64,000 nt of DNA from Candidatus Ozemibacter sibiricus (GCA_003327425.1 QOQW01000001.1:186001-250000); one strand, 5' to 3'. Counted from the first letter of the stretch, positions 1 to 10,565 are shown. Made by a program: numbers and translations. The notes: generated by a model not told the origin, from the letters alone.

Positions 1-537
1 CCGCAGATCCTCGCGGTCCTTGGCGGTGATCGTCTCGATCGAGAGCGGGACGCCGGGCATGTTCATGCCTTTCTTGTCCTTGAGCACGCCGCCGTCCTTG
101 ACGGTGAACTTCACCCAGTTCGGCCCCTTCTCGCAGGCGACCATGCTGATGTTGCCGTCGTCCAGCAACACGGTGTCGCCCACTTTGAGGTCTTTGACCA
201 GATACGGGTAGCTCGTCCCCACGCCGGTGGGCGAGCCGGGCAGGGTGGGATCCTCGCTCAGGGTGAACTCCTGTCCGGGGGTCAGCGTGACCGGTCCATT
301 GGGGAAAGTACCTACCCGGATCTTGGGCCCGCACAGGTCGCCGAGCAGGGCGACATGGGCCTGTTCGAGGCGGGCAGCCTCCCGCACCGCGTTGATGACG
401 GCCGTGTGCCCGGCGTGGGTACCATGGGAGAAATTGAGCCGGAAGACATTGGCGCCGGCCTGGACGAGCTGGCGGATGACCTCGACGGTGGACGAGGCGG
501 GGCCCAGGGTGGCGACGATCTTGGTGCGCTTCGACAC
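1..537 (-). CDS. pyk: Pyruvate kinase, N-terminal part (truncated by window edge)
   Basis: Reverse strand from GTG at 537 reads VSKRTKIVATLGPASSTVEVIRQLVQAGANVFRLNFSHGTHAGH...LLGDLCGPKIRVG...; KTKIVATLGPAS and RLNFSHG are pyruvate kinase hallmarks. Open to position 1. Confidence 0.95.
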   Translation of the reverse strand, partial: MSKRTKIVATLGPASSTVEVIRQLVQAGANVFRLNFSHGTHAGHTAVINAVREAARLEQAHVALLGDLCGPKIRVGTFPNGPVTLTPGQEFTLSEDPTLPGSPTGVGTSYPYLVKDLKVGDTVLLDDGNISMVACEKGPNWVKFTVKDGGVLKDKKGMNMPGVPLSIETITAKDREDLR

Positions 538-698
538 GGATATCCTCTCCTGAACGGGGATTGCCACCTGCCTGCAAGAGTGGCCGGCCCAGGATAGCCG
601 AACCCACGGGTGTTGGCAATCCCTTCGGGAAAGAAGCGATCCTGCCGATAGCGGGAAGGGGAAAGAAGCTCCCCCGACCCGCCATAAGGAGGCACGCG

Positions 699-2357
699 AT
701 GCATCGCTTGGGACTGGCCCTGCTCGGCCTCATGCTCATCGGAGTCCCGGGCCTCGCTCTGACCCTGGATACCCTGCCCAACTATCAGGATGCCGGCATG
801 CGTCTGCTGGTGCGTGGCACCCAGAAGCTGCAGGCCGGCGATGTGGTGGGCGCCGCCCAGGACCTCCGCGAAGCCGCCCGCCTGCGGCCCGATATGCCCG
901 AGGTCTTCCATAACCTGGGGTTCGCCTTCGAGAAATCCGGCGATACGCGCAACGCCATCAAAGCCTATGAGAAGGCTATCGCCCTCAATCCGAACTACGC
1001 CGCCGCCCTGAACAATCTGGGCTTCCTACTGGCGACCCAGGAGATCGATGTGCAGCGGGCCGTCCAGGTCTGCCAGCGGGCGGTGCAGCTCGAGCCCGCC
1101 TCGGTCAGCTTCCGTGATTCGCTGGGGTGGGCCTGCTACAAGGCCGGCCGCCAGGATGAGGCCATCACTCACTTCCGGGCCGCTCTCAAGGCCGATCCCA
1201 CCTTCTTCAAGTCGCATTTCCACTTGGGTTTTGTCGAATTCACGCGGAAGAACTACGCCGAGGCTTCGCGCCATTTCGTGGCCGTGCTCCGGCTCAATCC
1301 CGATTATCTGAAAGCCTATCTGCCCCTGGCGGTCTGCTATGAAAAGACCAATCAGAACGGCAAGGCGCTGTATGTCTATCAGCAGGCCCTGACCAAGGCG
1401 CCGAACGGCTCTCCCATCCGGCGCCACATCGAACGCGAGGTGCGTCGCCTGACCGGGGAGAGCAAATCGTTCTATTTTTCGCAGGTCAAGCAGATCCAGG
1501 CCAGTTCGCGATTGACCGAATTCCTCAAGCGCAAGGGGAAAGTCAGTCCCGGTCTGGAAGGCCCGGCGGCCGTCGAAACGTCCGGCACCTTCACGCCGGT
1601 GGCCAATCTGCCTGATCCCGGCCTGGCCTTCGAGTCGGGGTTGCCCGAGCCGGCCGCCCTGTCGCGGCCGCCCGCCGCCGGGCGCCCCCGGGCTGGCGCC
1701 AATGCCGATCTGGCTGCCCTGTCGCCCGCGTTCGCCACGCCCCTCGAGGCGCCCGCCCGCCCCGTCCTGCGCACCAGTGCCGCGACCAGGTCGTTGTCGG
1801 TCGAGGACGAACGTCGGCTCGAACGGCAGTATTCCCTCGCCAAGTCGTATCTCGATCGCGGCCTGGTCACCGAGGCGGCGGCCGAGCTGAACCGGATCCT
1901 CGCGGTGGCCGGGGATTCCACGGTCGGCCGCCAGGCGCGCCAGTTGTTGCTGAAGGTGCGCAAAGAACTCGACCAGCGGAACCAGGAGGCGGCCCGGACC
2001 CACCTCGACATGGGCAAGGACTTCTTCCGGGCCGGCAAGTACGACATGGCCGAGGAGCAGTATCGCAAGGCCCTGCAGCTCACCCCGGAAAGCGCGGTCG
2101 CCTATAAGGATCTGGCTCTGTTGCACTACAACCAGGGGCGGTACAAAGAGGCCTATGAGGAATGCAAGAAGGCCATCGCCCTCGATCGCACCCTCAAGGA
2201 AGCCTACATTGTCCTGGGTTCCTTGTATACCAAGAAGGGCCGGCTCGACGACGCGCTGCGAGCCCTGCGCCGCGTGCGGGAGATCTCAGGCGGCAGCCGC
2301 GATGCGGTCGACGACCTGGCCGAACGCATGATCGCGTCTTTGACGTCGGAGGGGTGA
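699..2357 (+). CDS. Exported TPR-repeat protein
   Basis: AAGGAGG upstream of ATG 699 (inside ORF 561..2357); signal peptide MHRLGLALLGLMLIGVPGLA; repeated TPR motifs (e.g. PNYAAALNNLGFLLATQ, AVAYKDLALLHYNQGRYKEAYEECKKAI). Confidence 0.85.
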   Translation: MHRLGLALLGLMLIGVPGLALTLDTLPNYQDAGMRLLVRGTQKLQAGDVVGAAQDLREAARLRPDMPEVFHNLGFAFEKSGDTRNAIKAYEKAIALNPNYAAALNNLGFLLATQEIDVQRAVQVCQRAVQLEPASVSFRDSLGWACYKAGRQDEAITHFRAALKADPTFFKSHFHLGFVEFTRKNYAEASRHFVAVLRLNPDYLKAYLPLAVCYEKTNQNGKALYVYQQALTKAPNGSPIRRHIEREVRRLTGESKSFYFSQVKQIQASSRLTEFLKRKGKVSPGLEGPAAVETSGTFTPVANLPDPGLAFESGLPEPAALSRPPAAGRPRAGANADLAALSPAFATPLEAPARPVLRTSAATRSLSVEDERRLERQYSLAKSYLDRGLVTEAAAELNRILAVAGDSTVGRQARQLLLKVRKELDQRNQEAARTHLDMGKDFFRAGKYDMAEEQYRKALQLTPESAVAYKDLALLHYNQGRYKEAYEECKKAIALDRTLKEAYIVLGSLYTKKGRLDDALRALRRVREISGGSRDAVDDLAERMIASLTSEG

Positions 2358-2364
2358 GGCGGCG

Positions 2365-3102
2365 ATGCATCTGTTCCGCGGCCCGGGCTTCGTGGCAGGC
2401 TTCTCGGACCGGGCGGACGGCAGCCTCGATTTCTCTGACCGCACGCCCGAAGAGGCTGGCCGGTTGTGGGCCGGATTGCCGGCCGTGGCCGGGCTCGGCC
2501 TTCCCCCGCCGCGGTTCGCCCACCAGGTTCACTCGACCACGTTGCTGAGGGTGGGAGCGGATGCCCCGGCTGGGCGGCAGGGCCAGGCGGATGCCCTCAT
2601 GACCTCGGTGCCGGCCATGCCCATCGGCGTGTTCACCGCCGATTGTCTGCCCGTGCTGGTCGTGGCGGGCGAGGCGGTCATGGCGGTGCACGCGGGGTGG
2701 AAAGGCACGCGCCAGGATATCACCGGGCGGTCGATTGCGGCCCTGGCCGAGGCGACCGGCGTTTCCCCCGCCCGCATGCAGGTGTTCATGGGGCCCTGCA
2801 TCGGCTCTTGCTGTCTCGAGCTGGGCGAGGAGGTCGTCGAGGAGTTCCGGGCGACCGACCCGGGCAGCCTGGCCTGCTTCGCCCGCGGAGCGCGCTGGCA
2901 TCTCGACCTGCGGGGCCTGAACGTCATCCAATGCCTGGAACGGGGAGTGGCGCGGGCGGCCATCCGCCATGTCAACGATTGTACCAAATGCCTGTCCGAC
3001 CGCTATTTCTCCTACCGTCAGATGCGGGGCCGGCACGGCACCCAGTTCTCGTTCATCGCCCGCCTGCCAGAGGAAGGGGCGCCTTCGTCCGGGGCGGCTT
3101 GA
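2365..3102 (+). CDS. pgeF: Peptidoglycan editing factor PgeF / YfiH-family (multicopper-oxidase-like, DUF152) protein
   Basis: [45 protein letters not shown] motifs typical of YfiH/PgeF. Confidence 0.88.
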   Translation: MHLFRGPGFVAGFSDRADGSLDFSDRTPEEAGRLWAGLPAVAGLGLPPPRFAHQVHSTTLLRVGADAPAGRQGQADALMTSVPAMPIGVFTADCLPVLVVAGEAVMAVHAGWKGTRQDITGRSIAALAEATGVSPARMQVFMGPCIGSCCLELGEEVVEEFRATDPGSLACFARGARWHLDLRGLNVIQCLERGVARAAIRHVNDCTKCLSDRYFSYRQMRGRHGTQFSFIARLPEEGAPSSGAA

Positions 3103-3139
3103 CATCCACCACCTTCGACCAAGGACCGGGAGACACACC

Positions 3140-3883
3140 ATGATCAAACTCGGAGTCAACATCGATCACGTGGCGACCATTCGCCAGGCCCGTCGGGGAC
3201 GCGAACCCGATCCGATCTGGGCCGCCGGGCTGGCCGAGATGGCCGGCGCCGATGGCATCACCGTCCATCTGCGGGAAGACCGTCGTCACATCCAGGACCG
3301 CGATGTCCGCTTGCTGCGCGAGACGGTGCGCACTCGGCTCAATCTCGAGATGTGCGTGGCCAGAGAGATCGTCGCTATCGCCCTCGAGGTGCGTCCGGAC
3401 ATGGCCACCCTGGTGCCGGAGCGGCGGCAGGAAGTCACCACCGAAGGCGGGCTCGACGTGGCCGGGCAGGTCAAGCGGATTCGCGACGTGACGCGCCAGC
3501 TGCAGAAAGTGGGCGCCCAGGTCAGCCTGTTCATCGATCCTGTGCCCGAGCAGGTCAAGGCGGCGGCCGAGGCGGGCGCCGATTTCGTCGAGTTCCATAC
3601 CGGCCGGTATGCCGATGCGCAGGGGGAGGCCGAGATCGAACATGAACTGGGCAAGTTGTACGAATCGTCGGAAATGGCGCTCGATCTCGGATTGCGGGTC
3701 AATGCCGGCCACGGCATCACCTACTGGAACGTCGCCCCCCTGGTGCGGATGGCGGGCCTCGAAGAGTTCAACATCGGCCACAGCATCATCTCGCGGGCGG
3801 TCATGGTGGGCCTGTCGGCCGCCGTCGCCGAGATGAAGAAAGCGATTCGCGAGGCGGAACTCCACCATGGGCTGGCGGGATGA
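3140..3883 (+). CDS. pdxJ: Pyridoxine 5'-phosphate synthase
   Basis: [56 protein letters not shown]... matches the PdxJ N-terminus; starts at ATG 3140 within ORF 2969..3883. Confidence 0.95.
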   Translation: MIKLGVNIDHVATIRQARRGREPDPIWAAGLAEMAGADGITVHLREDRRHIQDRDVRLLRETVRTRLNLEMCVAREIVAIALEVRPDMATLVPERRQEVTTEGGLDVAGQVKRIRDVTRQLQKVGAQVSLFIDPVPEQVKAAAEAGADFVEFHTGRYADAQGEAEIEHELGKLYESSEMALDLGLRVNAGHGITYWNVAPLVRMAGLEEFNIGHSIISRAVMVGLSAAVAEMKKAIREAELHHGLAG

Positions 3884-4047
3884 AGCACCGCCTGGGCCCG
3901 CCCCCCCGGCCCGGCCGTTCTCTGCCGTGATCCGGGGTTCGGGAGAAGGGGGCGGCGGGCTGGGGGATGGACGTAAGGACTTTGCCTCAAGTTGACGATG
4001 GTAGATAGGAAGACACCGTCAAACGACGGACGCAAAAGGAGAGCTCT

Positions 4048-6006
4048 ATGCTGAGCAGAAAAGCGCCTGGCCGTTCCAGGAAGAGTATCGTGGCAGGGGT
4101 CTTCCTGCTGATGATGTTTTCTCTCTACGGTTGCACCACAGGCGTCAAGCGGGATCCAGGGCTCACCGACTTCGAGGCGCCCAATATCCCGACCAATGTC
4201 GTCGGCATCGGCAAGGAGCGCGCCATCCTGCTGACCTGGAGCGCCAACACGGAGGCCGACCTGGTCGGGTACCGCATCTATCGCTCCAGCAGCTCGGGAG
4301 GGCCCTTCACGCTGATCGCGACGGTCGGCAAGATGGCCGCCCCTTCCTACCTGGACAACGACAACCAGAACGGCCTGGTCAACGACCAGTACTACTACTA
4401 CAAGATCTCGGCCTTCGACACGCAGGGCAAGGAATCGGATCTGTCGCGCACCAATGCGGTGCAGGCGCGGGCCGGCCTACCGGTCGAAGAGCGACCGCCT
4501 CGCGTGGTCAACATCAAGGTGCGGGCGTCGCAGGACACGGTCTACGTCGCCTGGGACAAAGTCACCGCCGCTCACGTCAAGGGCTACAACATCTACCGCG
4601 GCTTGTCCACGAGCGCGGGCGGTGTGCAGTGGATCTCTTCGGTCCCCCAGGATACGCCTGGGTTCGTCGACAACTCGGTGACCAAGACCTCGGCCGAGCA
4701 GTATACCTACATCATCCGCTCGTTCAACGAGAACTACACCGAGAGCGAGAACAGCGATCCGGTACAGGTGACATTGCGTTCGGGCGATGACACCATTCCC
4801 GGCATTCCGTACGATGTGGCGGTCAGCAATGACATCGATCCGGTCGTTTCCTGGCACAAACCGATGTACAACGAAGATGGGTCCCCTATTTTCGATGGCA
4901 ACAATCCCACGCTCGACCTCGATGCCTACCTGATCTTCCGGGCCAATCCCAATGACCGGCTGTTCTCGCTGGTCGGCATCGTCGAGGACAACGGGTCGGC
5001 CAATCTGACCCAGAGTTTCAAAGATGTCAACGGGACGCCCTACAACCTCTATGCCGTGCGCGTGATCGATCGCAACGGCAACATCAGCAAGATGAGTTCG
5101 ATCGTCACCCAGTCGGCTGATGCCGATATCCCGCACATTCCCACCGGTGTGAAGGCCTGGTCGTCGACCTCGACCGAGGCGGGGATCAAGCTGGCCTGGA
5201 ACGCGGCCCGGAATGCCACCAGCTACAACATCTACTTCAGCACCGTGGCGGATGGCGGGTATACCAAGATGATCACCGGGCAGCCACAGTGGCTCGAAAC
5301 CTCGCCCTATGTCATCAACACCTATCCCTCCAATTTCCAGCAGAATCCCGATAAGAAGGGCCAGAAACTCGAGTTCGGCGTGCCCTACTTCTTCAAAGTG
5401 TCGGCGGTCAGCGCCTCGGGCAAGGAAAGCGACCTGAGCAGCTACGTCAAGGCCTATCCAGGCGGCCTGTGGGTCGGCATTCTCGAAGGGGAGAATCCCA
5501 ACTGGAATTTCAACAACCGGAATGCGGTCACCGGCTCGATCGCCAATAGCTACCTGATCTACAACAACAAAGACTATCCCCATATCGATTACTACTCCGG
5601 GGCTGGGGTGGCCCTGTTGATCGCCGATACGGTCGGCACGCCGGGCAACGGCGATGCCTATGAATTCGGGGTCGGCGGGTTCTTCTCGAACGAATATTTC
5701 AACCTGCCGACGCCGGTTGGCGGGACCTACCGCTTCAATGTCTATGCCTATTACTATCCCCATACCTCAGGCGGAAACTGGCGGCTGCAGATCCGCGAGA
5801 ACGGGGTCATCGCCAGCACCTTACTCGAAAAGGACATCAACGGTTACGGGCCGATCAACAAAGGCCGGACGCAGATGGCCCTCGGCCAGATCATCCTGAA
5901 CGATGGGGTGGCTGGCGTCGACCTCGAGCTGACAGCCCTCAGCGCGGGCGCCGGCGGGGGTGCCAACCTGTTCCTCGATTCCATCGTGTTCGTCCGCGCG
6001 CCCTGA
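4048..6006 (+). CDS. Fibronectin type III-repeat lipoprotein
   Basis: Signal peptide with lipobox-like FSLYGC; several FnIII-like units (AILLTWSANTEADLVGYRIYRSSSSGG..., TVYVAWDKVTAAHVKGYNIYRG..., GIKLAWNAARNATSYNIYFS...). Confidence 0.8.
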   Translation: MLSRKAPGRSRKSIVAGVFLLMMFSLYGCTTGVKRDPGLTDFEAPNIPTNVVGIGKERAILLTWSANTEADLVGYRIYRSSSSGGPFTLIATVGKMAAPSYLDNDNQNGLVNDQYYYYKISAFDTQGKESDLSRTNAVQARAGLPVEERPPRVVNIKVRASQDTVYVAWDKVTAAHVKGYNIYRGLSTSAGGVQWISSVPQDTPGFVDNSVTKTSAEQYTYIIRSFNENYTESENSDPVQVTLRSGDDTIPGIPYDVAVSNDIDPVVSWHKPMYNEDGSPIFDGNNPTLDLDAYLIFRANPNDRLFSLVGIVEDNGSANLTQSFKDVNGTPYNLYAVRVIDRNGNISKMSSIVTQSADADIPHIPTGVKAWSSTSTEAGIKLAWNAARNATSYNIYFSTVADGGYTKMITGQPQWLETSPYVINTYPSNFQQNPDKKGQKLEFGVPYFFKVSAVSASGKESDLSSYVKAYPGGLWVGILEGENPNWNFNNRNAVTGSIANSYLIYNNKDYPHIDYYSGAGVALLIADTVGTPGNGDAYEFGVGGFFSNEYFNLPTPVGGTYRFNVYAYYYPHTSGGNWRLQIRENGVIASTLLEKDINGYGPINKGRTQMALGQIILNDGVAGVDLELTALSAGAGGGANLFLDSIVFVRAP

Positions 6007-6034
6007 GCTTACGCGATTGACCGTGGTGCCAGCC

Positions 6035-6065
6035 GGGAGGGGCGTGTCCCCTCCCATTTGCTTTT
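6035..6065 (+). terminator. Rho-independent terminator-like hairpin
   Basis: GGGAGGGG cgtgt CCCCTCCC perfect 8-bp stem followed by atttgctttt, 29 nt after the FnIII gene stop. Confidence 0.7.
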
Positions 6066-6075
6066 CGGCGGCAAA

Positions 6076-6223
6076 GTTCTCGGCGCTTGGCTCGCAGAGC
6101 GTCGAGACTGTCTGCCTGGTTCGAACGTGGGCTCGCCGGAGAGGGGGAGCCTGACGCCTCCACTCTCCGAAACCTGTCGCCAGGCCCGCCCAGCTACAGG
6201 GCTGCTGACCCCGGGGCGAGAAC
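6076..6223 (+). ncRNA. Candidate structured RNA (unassigned)
   Basis: Nested complementary segments in a ~330-bp intergenic region: GTTCTCG 6076-6082 / CGAGAAC 6217-6223; GCCTGG 6114-6119 / CCAGGC 6180-6185; CGGAGAG 6137-6143 / CTCTCCG 6163-6169. No known family recognised. Confidence 0.25.
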
Positions 6224-6271
6224 GACGGCCAAGAGAGATCGGGCCGACTTGACCGCCTGGGTCTCCTTCTC

Positions 6272-6300
6272 TTGCCATGCCTGACGAAAGAAGCTACCCT
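6272..6300 (+). promoter_or_regulatory. Possible sigma-70-type promoter for the HEAT-repeat gene
   Basis: TTGCCA - 17 nt - TACCCT, 36 nt upstream of ATG 6336. Confidence 0.35.
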
Positions 6301-6335
6301 GTGGCGTGGAGGGGCCCGCGCGAACTCATTCCACC

Positions 6336-9300
6336 ATGGCGACCGCTTCGCTCAGCACCATTCTGACCCAACTGCAATCGCCCGACGAGAACGAACGGCG
6401 ACAGGCCATCGTCGATCTCGTCCAGAGCGGAGATCCCCAGACCGTCCAGGTGTTGACCCGCCTGGCCGGCCAGGATCCCAGCGTCGAGATCCGGTACTAT
6501 GCCCGGCGGGCGCTGGCCTCCCTGAAGAATCGCCAGCCCGCGGCGGACGAGGCCGGGGGTGAGCGGCCGCTCGCCGAGCTGTTCGCCTCCGCCGAGCCGG
6601 CGACCCGGTTCGAAGGGCTGAAGCGGGCGGTGCAAGCGCCTTCCCCAGAGGGCCTGGCCCTGGTGCGACAGGGTCTGGCGCGGGAACCCCTGCCGCCATT
6701 GAAGGCCAGCTTTTTGATCGCCCTCGGGCGGCTGGGCTCGGCGGAAGATATTCCGGCCATCGCCGCGGCGCTCGAGGATGGCGATCCCCGCATTCGGGCC
6801 AATGCCGTGGAAGCCCTGGGGACCATCGGAGGGGAAGAAGCCATCCAGCGCATCATCCCGCTGATGCAGGATGACGACAACCGGGTCAAGGCCAACGTCA
6901 TCGCGGCCCTCAAAAACTTCGGGGGTGGGGCGCTGCTCGAGCTGCTCCGCCGGATGGCCGCCGAAGACGAGGTCTGGATGCGGGATTCGGCCCTCTACGC
7001 GTTGTCCTGCTTCGAGAGTCCGCATGCTCTGGCGCTGATCGGGCGCATGGCCGCCCATGATCCGCTCGAGCGCCTCCGCGACAAGGCCTATGCCCATCTG
7101 GTGGCGGTGGCCGAGCGGGGCCATGCCATCGCGGCCGAGATCCTGAAACGGGTGGACGCCTATCGCGCCCGGCTCGCCGAGGAGGCCCGCCGCCCGCCTG
7201 AATCCCCCCCGGTCCCCCCAGAGCCCTCCGTTCCGCCCTCGACGGTTTCCGTTCCCGAGGCGCCGCCAGGGCCTGCTCAGCCGCCGCCAGGGCCAGCGCC
7301 AGCAGTCCAGGCGCCGGTCCCGACGGCTCCTCCGCCGCCTCCGTCTCCTCTGTCTGATGCGTCGCGTGACAGGCCCGTGGCCGAGCGACGGGAGCCAGAA
7401 CGGCCTGCGACAACGGCGTCGGCTCCTCCCCGTCCGGTCCGCACGACGGCGCCGGAGCCCGGTGGCGCGGCAACGCCCTCGTCTTCCGAGGAGGCTTCTG
7501 CCCCCGCCCGTCAAGTTCTGGCCGAGAAGTCGTCGCCGTCGGCTCCCGTGGCGGGCGAGGAACGGCTCGCCCCCCCGCCGGCCCTACTGGCCCCTCCGGC
7601 TGGGGCGGCGGTGCTGCCCTCTGCTCCTGGTCCCGGGGCGGGTGCCACCCCGGCCGATGCCGGGTTGACCGAAAGTCTGGCCGGCTTGCTGGCCAGTCCT
7701 GATCCTGGGAAGCGGCAGCTGGCCCTGCTGAAATTCGCCCAGACCAAGACCCCCGCCGATCTGCCTGTCCTGCTGGCGGCGGTCGGGCGCGAGACCGAGC
7801 CGCTGCTGCTGGCCTCTCTGCTCACCCTGCTGAAGGATTTCCCCTCGCCCGAGGTCTTCGCCCTGGTCTGCCCCTACCTCGGCCACCCCGATGATCGCGT
7901 GCGTGCCAACGCCGCCGAAACCCTGGCGGCGATCGATGGTCCGGCTGCGTCGCCCTACCTGCTGAACCTCCTGGAAGATCCCAACAATCGGGTGCGGGCC
8001 AACACCATCCTGGCTCTGGCGGCGGATGGCGTCCTCGATCCGGTGCCAGCGGTGACGGCCATGTGTCAGGATCCGCGCGAGGTGTTCCGGCGCAGCGGCC
8101 TGTATGTCATGGCCAGTCTGCCGCGGGCCGAATTCCTGCCCCTGCTGGGGCGGCTGCTGGAAGATACCTCGGCTCGGGTGCGCACGCTGGCGTTCGAGGT
8201 CGTCGGCGACTACGCCCAGGCCAACCTCCCCGGGGCGGCGGCCCTCAAGGCGAAGATCGACGAACGCATCCGCCAGGAGAAGGGGCGCGATCGGTTCTTC
8301 GAGAACGCCTTCGATCAGATGTTCAGCGGTTTGCTGCAGACCGTGGGATCGGGAAGCCCTTCTTCCAGCGGCGGCAAGGCGTCTTCGGCCCCGAGCTCTC
8401 CGCAGAAAGAGCGTCAGGCTCTTCTGAAGTTGGGCCGGAAGGCCCAGCAGCTCGGGCTGCTGCCAACCCACCTGCGGGATCGCCTGGCCGCCCTCGAGCA
8501 GGAGGTCGCCCGGTTGCAGCGCATGGTCGAGGAACGGCAGGCCCGTTCCGCTGGTCCAGGGGCGAAGCCAGAGCCGGGGCCAGGGTCGGGGCCTGGGGCC
8601 GATGCCGCCCCCGGCACCGATCTGGCTGGTCAGGTGCGGGAGGCGGCCGAACTCGAACTGCTGCGGCAGGAAGTGAAGCGGGCCCAGCAGCGTCGCGATT
8701 CCATGCTGATCGAGGCGGGCGGGCAGTTGCGCGAACAGGGGGCGCGGCTGCCGCCCGAGGCCAGATCGCGTCTGGCGGCCGAGCTGGCCGAGGCCGAGAA
8801 CAGCCAGGTCCTGGTGGTGCCGACCGGCGAGTTCTCGGTGCTGCCCCCGCTCGAGGCGGGCATTCCCGAAATCTTCGATCTCACCATGCGGATCTACCAG
8901 AAGCATGTGGTGGCCTTTTCGATGGTCACGGGCGCGGTCATGCTGGCGGCCATGCTGGCGCTGGGGGGGGCGGCTCTGGTGATCGCTTTCGCGGTCGCCA
9001 TCCATCCGGCGCTGGGCGGGCTGCTCATGCTGCCCCTGATGCCCCTGGGCTTATACGGGGCCATGTACGGCTACGCCTTCTGGAAGACCATTCTGACGTT
9101 GATGATCCGCGAATATGTCGCCGGCCGGGACGCCCCCCTGGGCGAGATGGCTCGTCAGGCCTCCGCCCTGGCCGCTCCGCTGACCTGGGTCATGGGCCTG
9201 AAGTATCTCTACCTGTTCGGCTTCGGGCTGGTCGCTTTCATGGCCGCCATTCCGGTCGGGGCGTTCGAGGCGGCGGCCGAGGGATTGCATGGGAAAGCGC

Positions 9301-9680
9301 TCGTCCGGCTGGGCATTCTGATCGTCTTCGCCCTGGTCTTCGGATCGCGGTATTTCCCCTATTGGCTGGTCGAGCCCGACTTCGTCCTGCAAGGGGGGAA
9401 GCCTGACCGCGATCCCTTCGTGGCGGCGCTGGGATTCTTCGCGCAGCACCGCGGGCGGATCATCCTGCTCTACCTCTTCTCGTCGCTGATGATGAGCCTG
9501 ATCAGCGGGACCACCGTCGAACTGTTCGCCCTGCTGTCCTTCCTCCCGTTGGGGAAGGCGCTGGTCATGGTGGCCGCCTTCTGTTCGGAGGTCTTCCTGA
9601 TGCCGGTCGTCTATTCCAACGCCGTGGTGCTGCGGCTCATGCTCGAGCGGGGGCGGGCGACGGCGCGGGGGGCCGCCTGA
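6336..9680 (+). CDS. Large HEAT-repeat membrane protein with Pro-rich linker
   Basis: ATG 6336 within ORF 6306..9680; HEAT repeats (DGDPRIRANAVEALGTIGGEEAIQRIIPLMQDDDNRVKANVIAAL), Pro/Ala-rich linker, second HEAT block, C-terminal transmembrane helices. Confidence 0.8.
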   Translation: MATASLSTILTQLQSPDENERRQAIVDLVQSGDPQTVQVLTRLAGQDPSVEIRYYARRALASLKNRQPAADEAGGERPLAELFASAEPATRFEGLKRAVQAPSPEGLALVRQGLAREPLPPLKASFLIALGRLGSAEDIPAIAAALEDGDPRIRANAVEALGTIGGEEAIQRIIPLMQDDDNRVKANVIAALKNFGGGALLELLRRMAAEDEVWMRDSALYALSCFESPHALALIGRMAAHDPLERLRDKAYAHLVAVAERGHAIAAEILKRVDAYRARLAEEARRPPESPPVPPEPSVPPSTVSVPEAPPGPAQPPPGPAPAVQAPVPTAPPPPPSPLSDASRDRPVAERREPERPATTASAPPRPVRTTAPEPGGAATPSSSEEASAPARQVLAEKSSPSAPVAGEERLAPPPALLAPPAGAAVLPSAPGPGAGATPADAGLTESLAGLLASPDPGKRQLALLKFAQTKTPADLPVLLAAVGRETEPLLLASLLTLLKDFPSPEVFALVCPYLGHPDDRVRANAAETLAAIDGPAASPYLLNLLEDPNNRVRANTILALAADGVLDPVPAVTAMCQDPREVFRRSGLYVMASLPRAEFLPLLGRLLEDTSARVRTLAFEVVGDYAQANLPGAAALKAKIDERIRQEKGRDRFFENAFDQMFSGLLQTVGSGSPSSSGGKASSAPSSPQKERQALLKLGRKAQQLGLLPTHLRDRLAALEQEVARLQRMVEERQARSAGPGAKPEPGPGSGPGADAAPGTDLAGQVREAAELELLRQEVKRAQQRRDSMLIEAGGQLREQGARLPPEARSRLAAELAEAENSQVLVVPTGEFSVLPPLEAGIPEIFDLTMRIYQKHVVAFSMVTGAVMLAAMLALGGAALVIAFAVAIHPALGGLLMLPLMPLGLYGAMYGYAFWKTILTLMIREYVAGRDAPLGEMARQASALAAPLTWVMGLKYLYLFGFGLVAFMAAIPVGAFEAAAEGLHGKALVRLGILIVFALVFGSRYFPYWLVEPDFVLQGGKPDRDPFVAALGFFAQHRGRIILLYLFSSLMMSLISGTTVELFALLSFLPLGKALVMVAAFCSEVFLMPVVYSNAVVLRLMLERGRATARGAA

Positions 9681-10473
9681 ACAGCCAGGCTCCCAGGATG
9701 CCGGCCGCGAAGCCGCCGACATGGCAATCGAAGGCCACGTGGGAAGCGGCGAACATGGTCTGGGACATGGCGACGACATTGAACAGGAGGTAGAACCCCA
9801 GCACCATCCACGAGGGGACGTCGATCCGGCGGATGAAGAACCAGATGGGGCAGAAATAGCTGGTGATGCGGTTGCCGGGGAAGAGGACGATATAGGCGCC
9901 CATCAACCCGGAAATGGCGCCGCTGGCTCCGACCAGCGGCATGGTCGAGTCGCTATGCAGGAGGGTGTGCAGGAGCCCCCCGGCCATGCCGGTGACCAGA
10001 TAGAAGGCCAGGAAGATGAGCCGGCCCATCCGTTCTTCGACGTTGTCGGAGAAGATCCAGAAGAACCAGAGATTCCCGAGGAGATGCATCCATCCCCCAT
10101 GGAGGAAATTGTAGGTGATGGGCATCAGCCAGATTCCCAAGCGGGAGTTCTCGACGGTGATACGGATCTCGTGGAAGGCGGGGGATCCTTCGCGGTCTGA
10201 TTCGGAGGGCAGGGGCAGGGGCTTGGAGCGTCGGCGCGGCGAACGCTGTGGTCCGTCGAGTCTGATGACGTGCTCATACTGCGTTTTCCCCGCCAGGAAC
10301 GGCCCGGGGACCATGCCGTGCGCCAGACTGAAGCGCATGGCTTCCTCGGCGTCGCCCAGCTGGATCAGGAACTGGTAGCAGAAGATCAGGAAGGTCAGAG
10401 CCATGATGGTGTAGGACACCACCGGCAGGGTCTGTACAGGTTCGTTGTTCTGGTCATGCAGGGGAAGGAACAT
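9637..10473 (-). CDS. Rhomboid-family intramembrane serine protease
   Basis: FLHGGWMHLLGNLWFFWIFSDNVEERMG ... GASGAISGLMGAYIVLFP: rhomboid HxxxN and GxSG catalytic motifs. Likely start MFLPLHDQN at 10473. Confidence 0.88.
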   Translation of the reverse strand: MFLPLHDQNNEPVQTLPVVSYTIMALTFLIFCYQFLIQLGDAEEAMRFSLAHGMVPGPFLAGKTQYEHVIRLDGPQRSPRRRSKPLPLPSESDREGSPAFHEIRITVENSRLGIWLMPITYNFLHGGWMHLLGNLWFFWIFSDNVEERMGRLIFLAFYLVTGMAGGLLHTLLHSDSTMPLVGASGAISGLMGAYIVLFPGNRITSYFCPIWFFIRRIDVPSWMVLGFYLLFNVVAMSQTMFAASHVAFDCHVGGFAAGILGAWLFRRPPAPSPAPARA

Positions 10474-10502
10474 GGAATGAAGTATAGCCCCCCAGATCGG
10501 GA

Positions 10503-10531
10503 TTGGCAATTCCTGGGGGGGGTGATATACT
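10503..10531 (+). promoter_or_regulatory. Sigma-70-type promoter
   Basis: TTGGCA - 17 nt - TATACT, 35 nt upstream of ATG 10566. Confidence 0.65.
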
Positions 10532-10565
10532 AGCCGCCCGGACCTCATTTTCAACTGGAGGCAGT

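Noticed and set aside
3985-4025. TTGACG...CGTCAA inverted repeat as operator upstream of the FnIII gene
   Set aside because: Only 6 bp per arm, asymmetric context; not convincing.
6105-6135. Possible tRNA T-arm (GGTTCGAAC)
   Set aside because: Flanking bases do not form a T-stem and no acceptor, D or anticodon arms fit.
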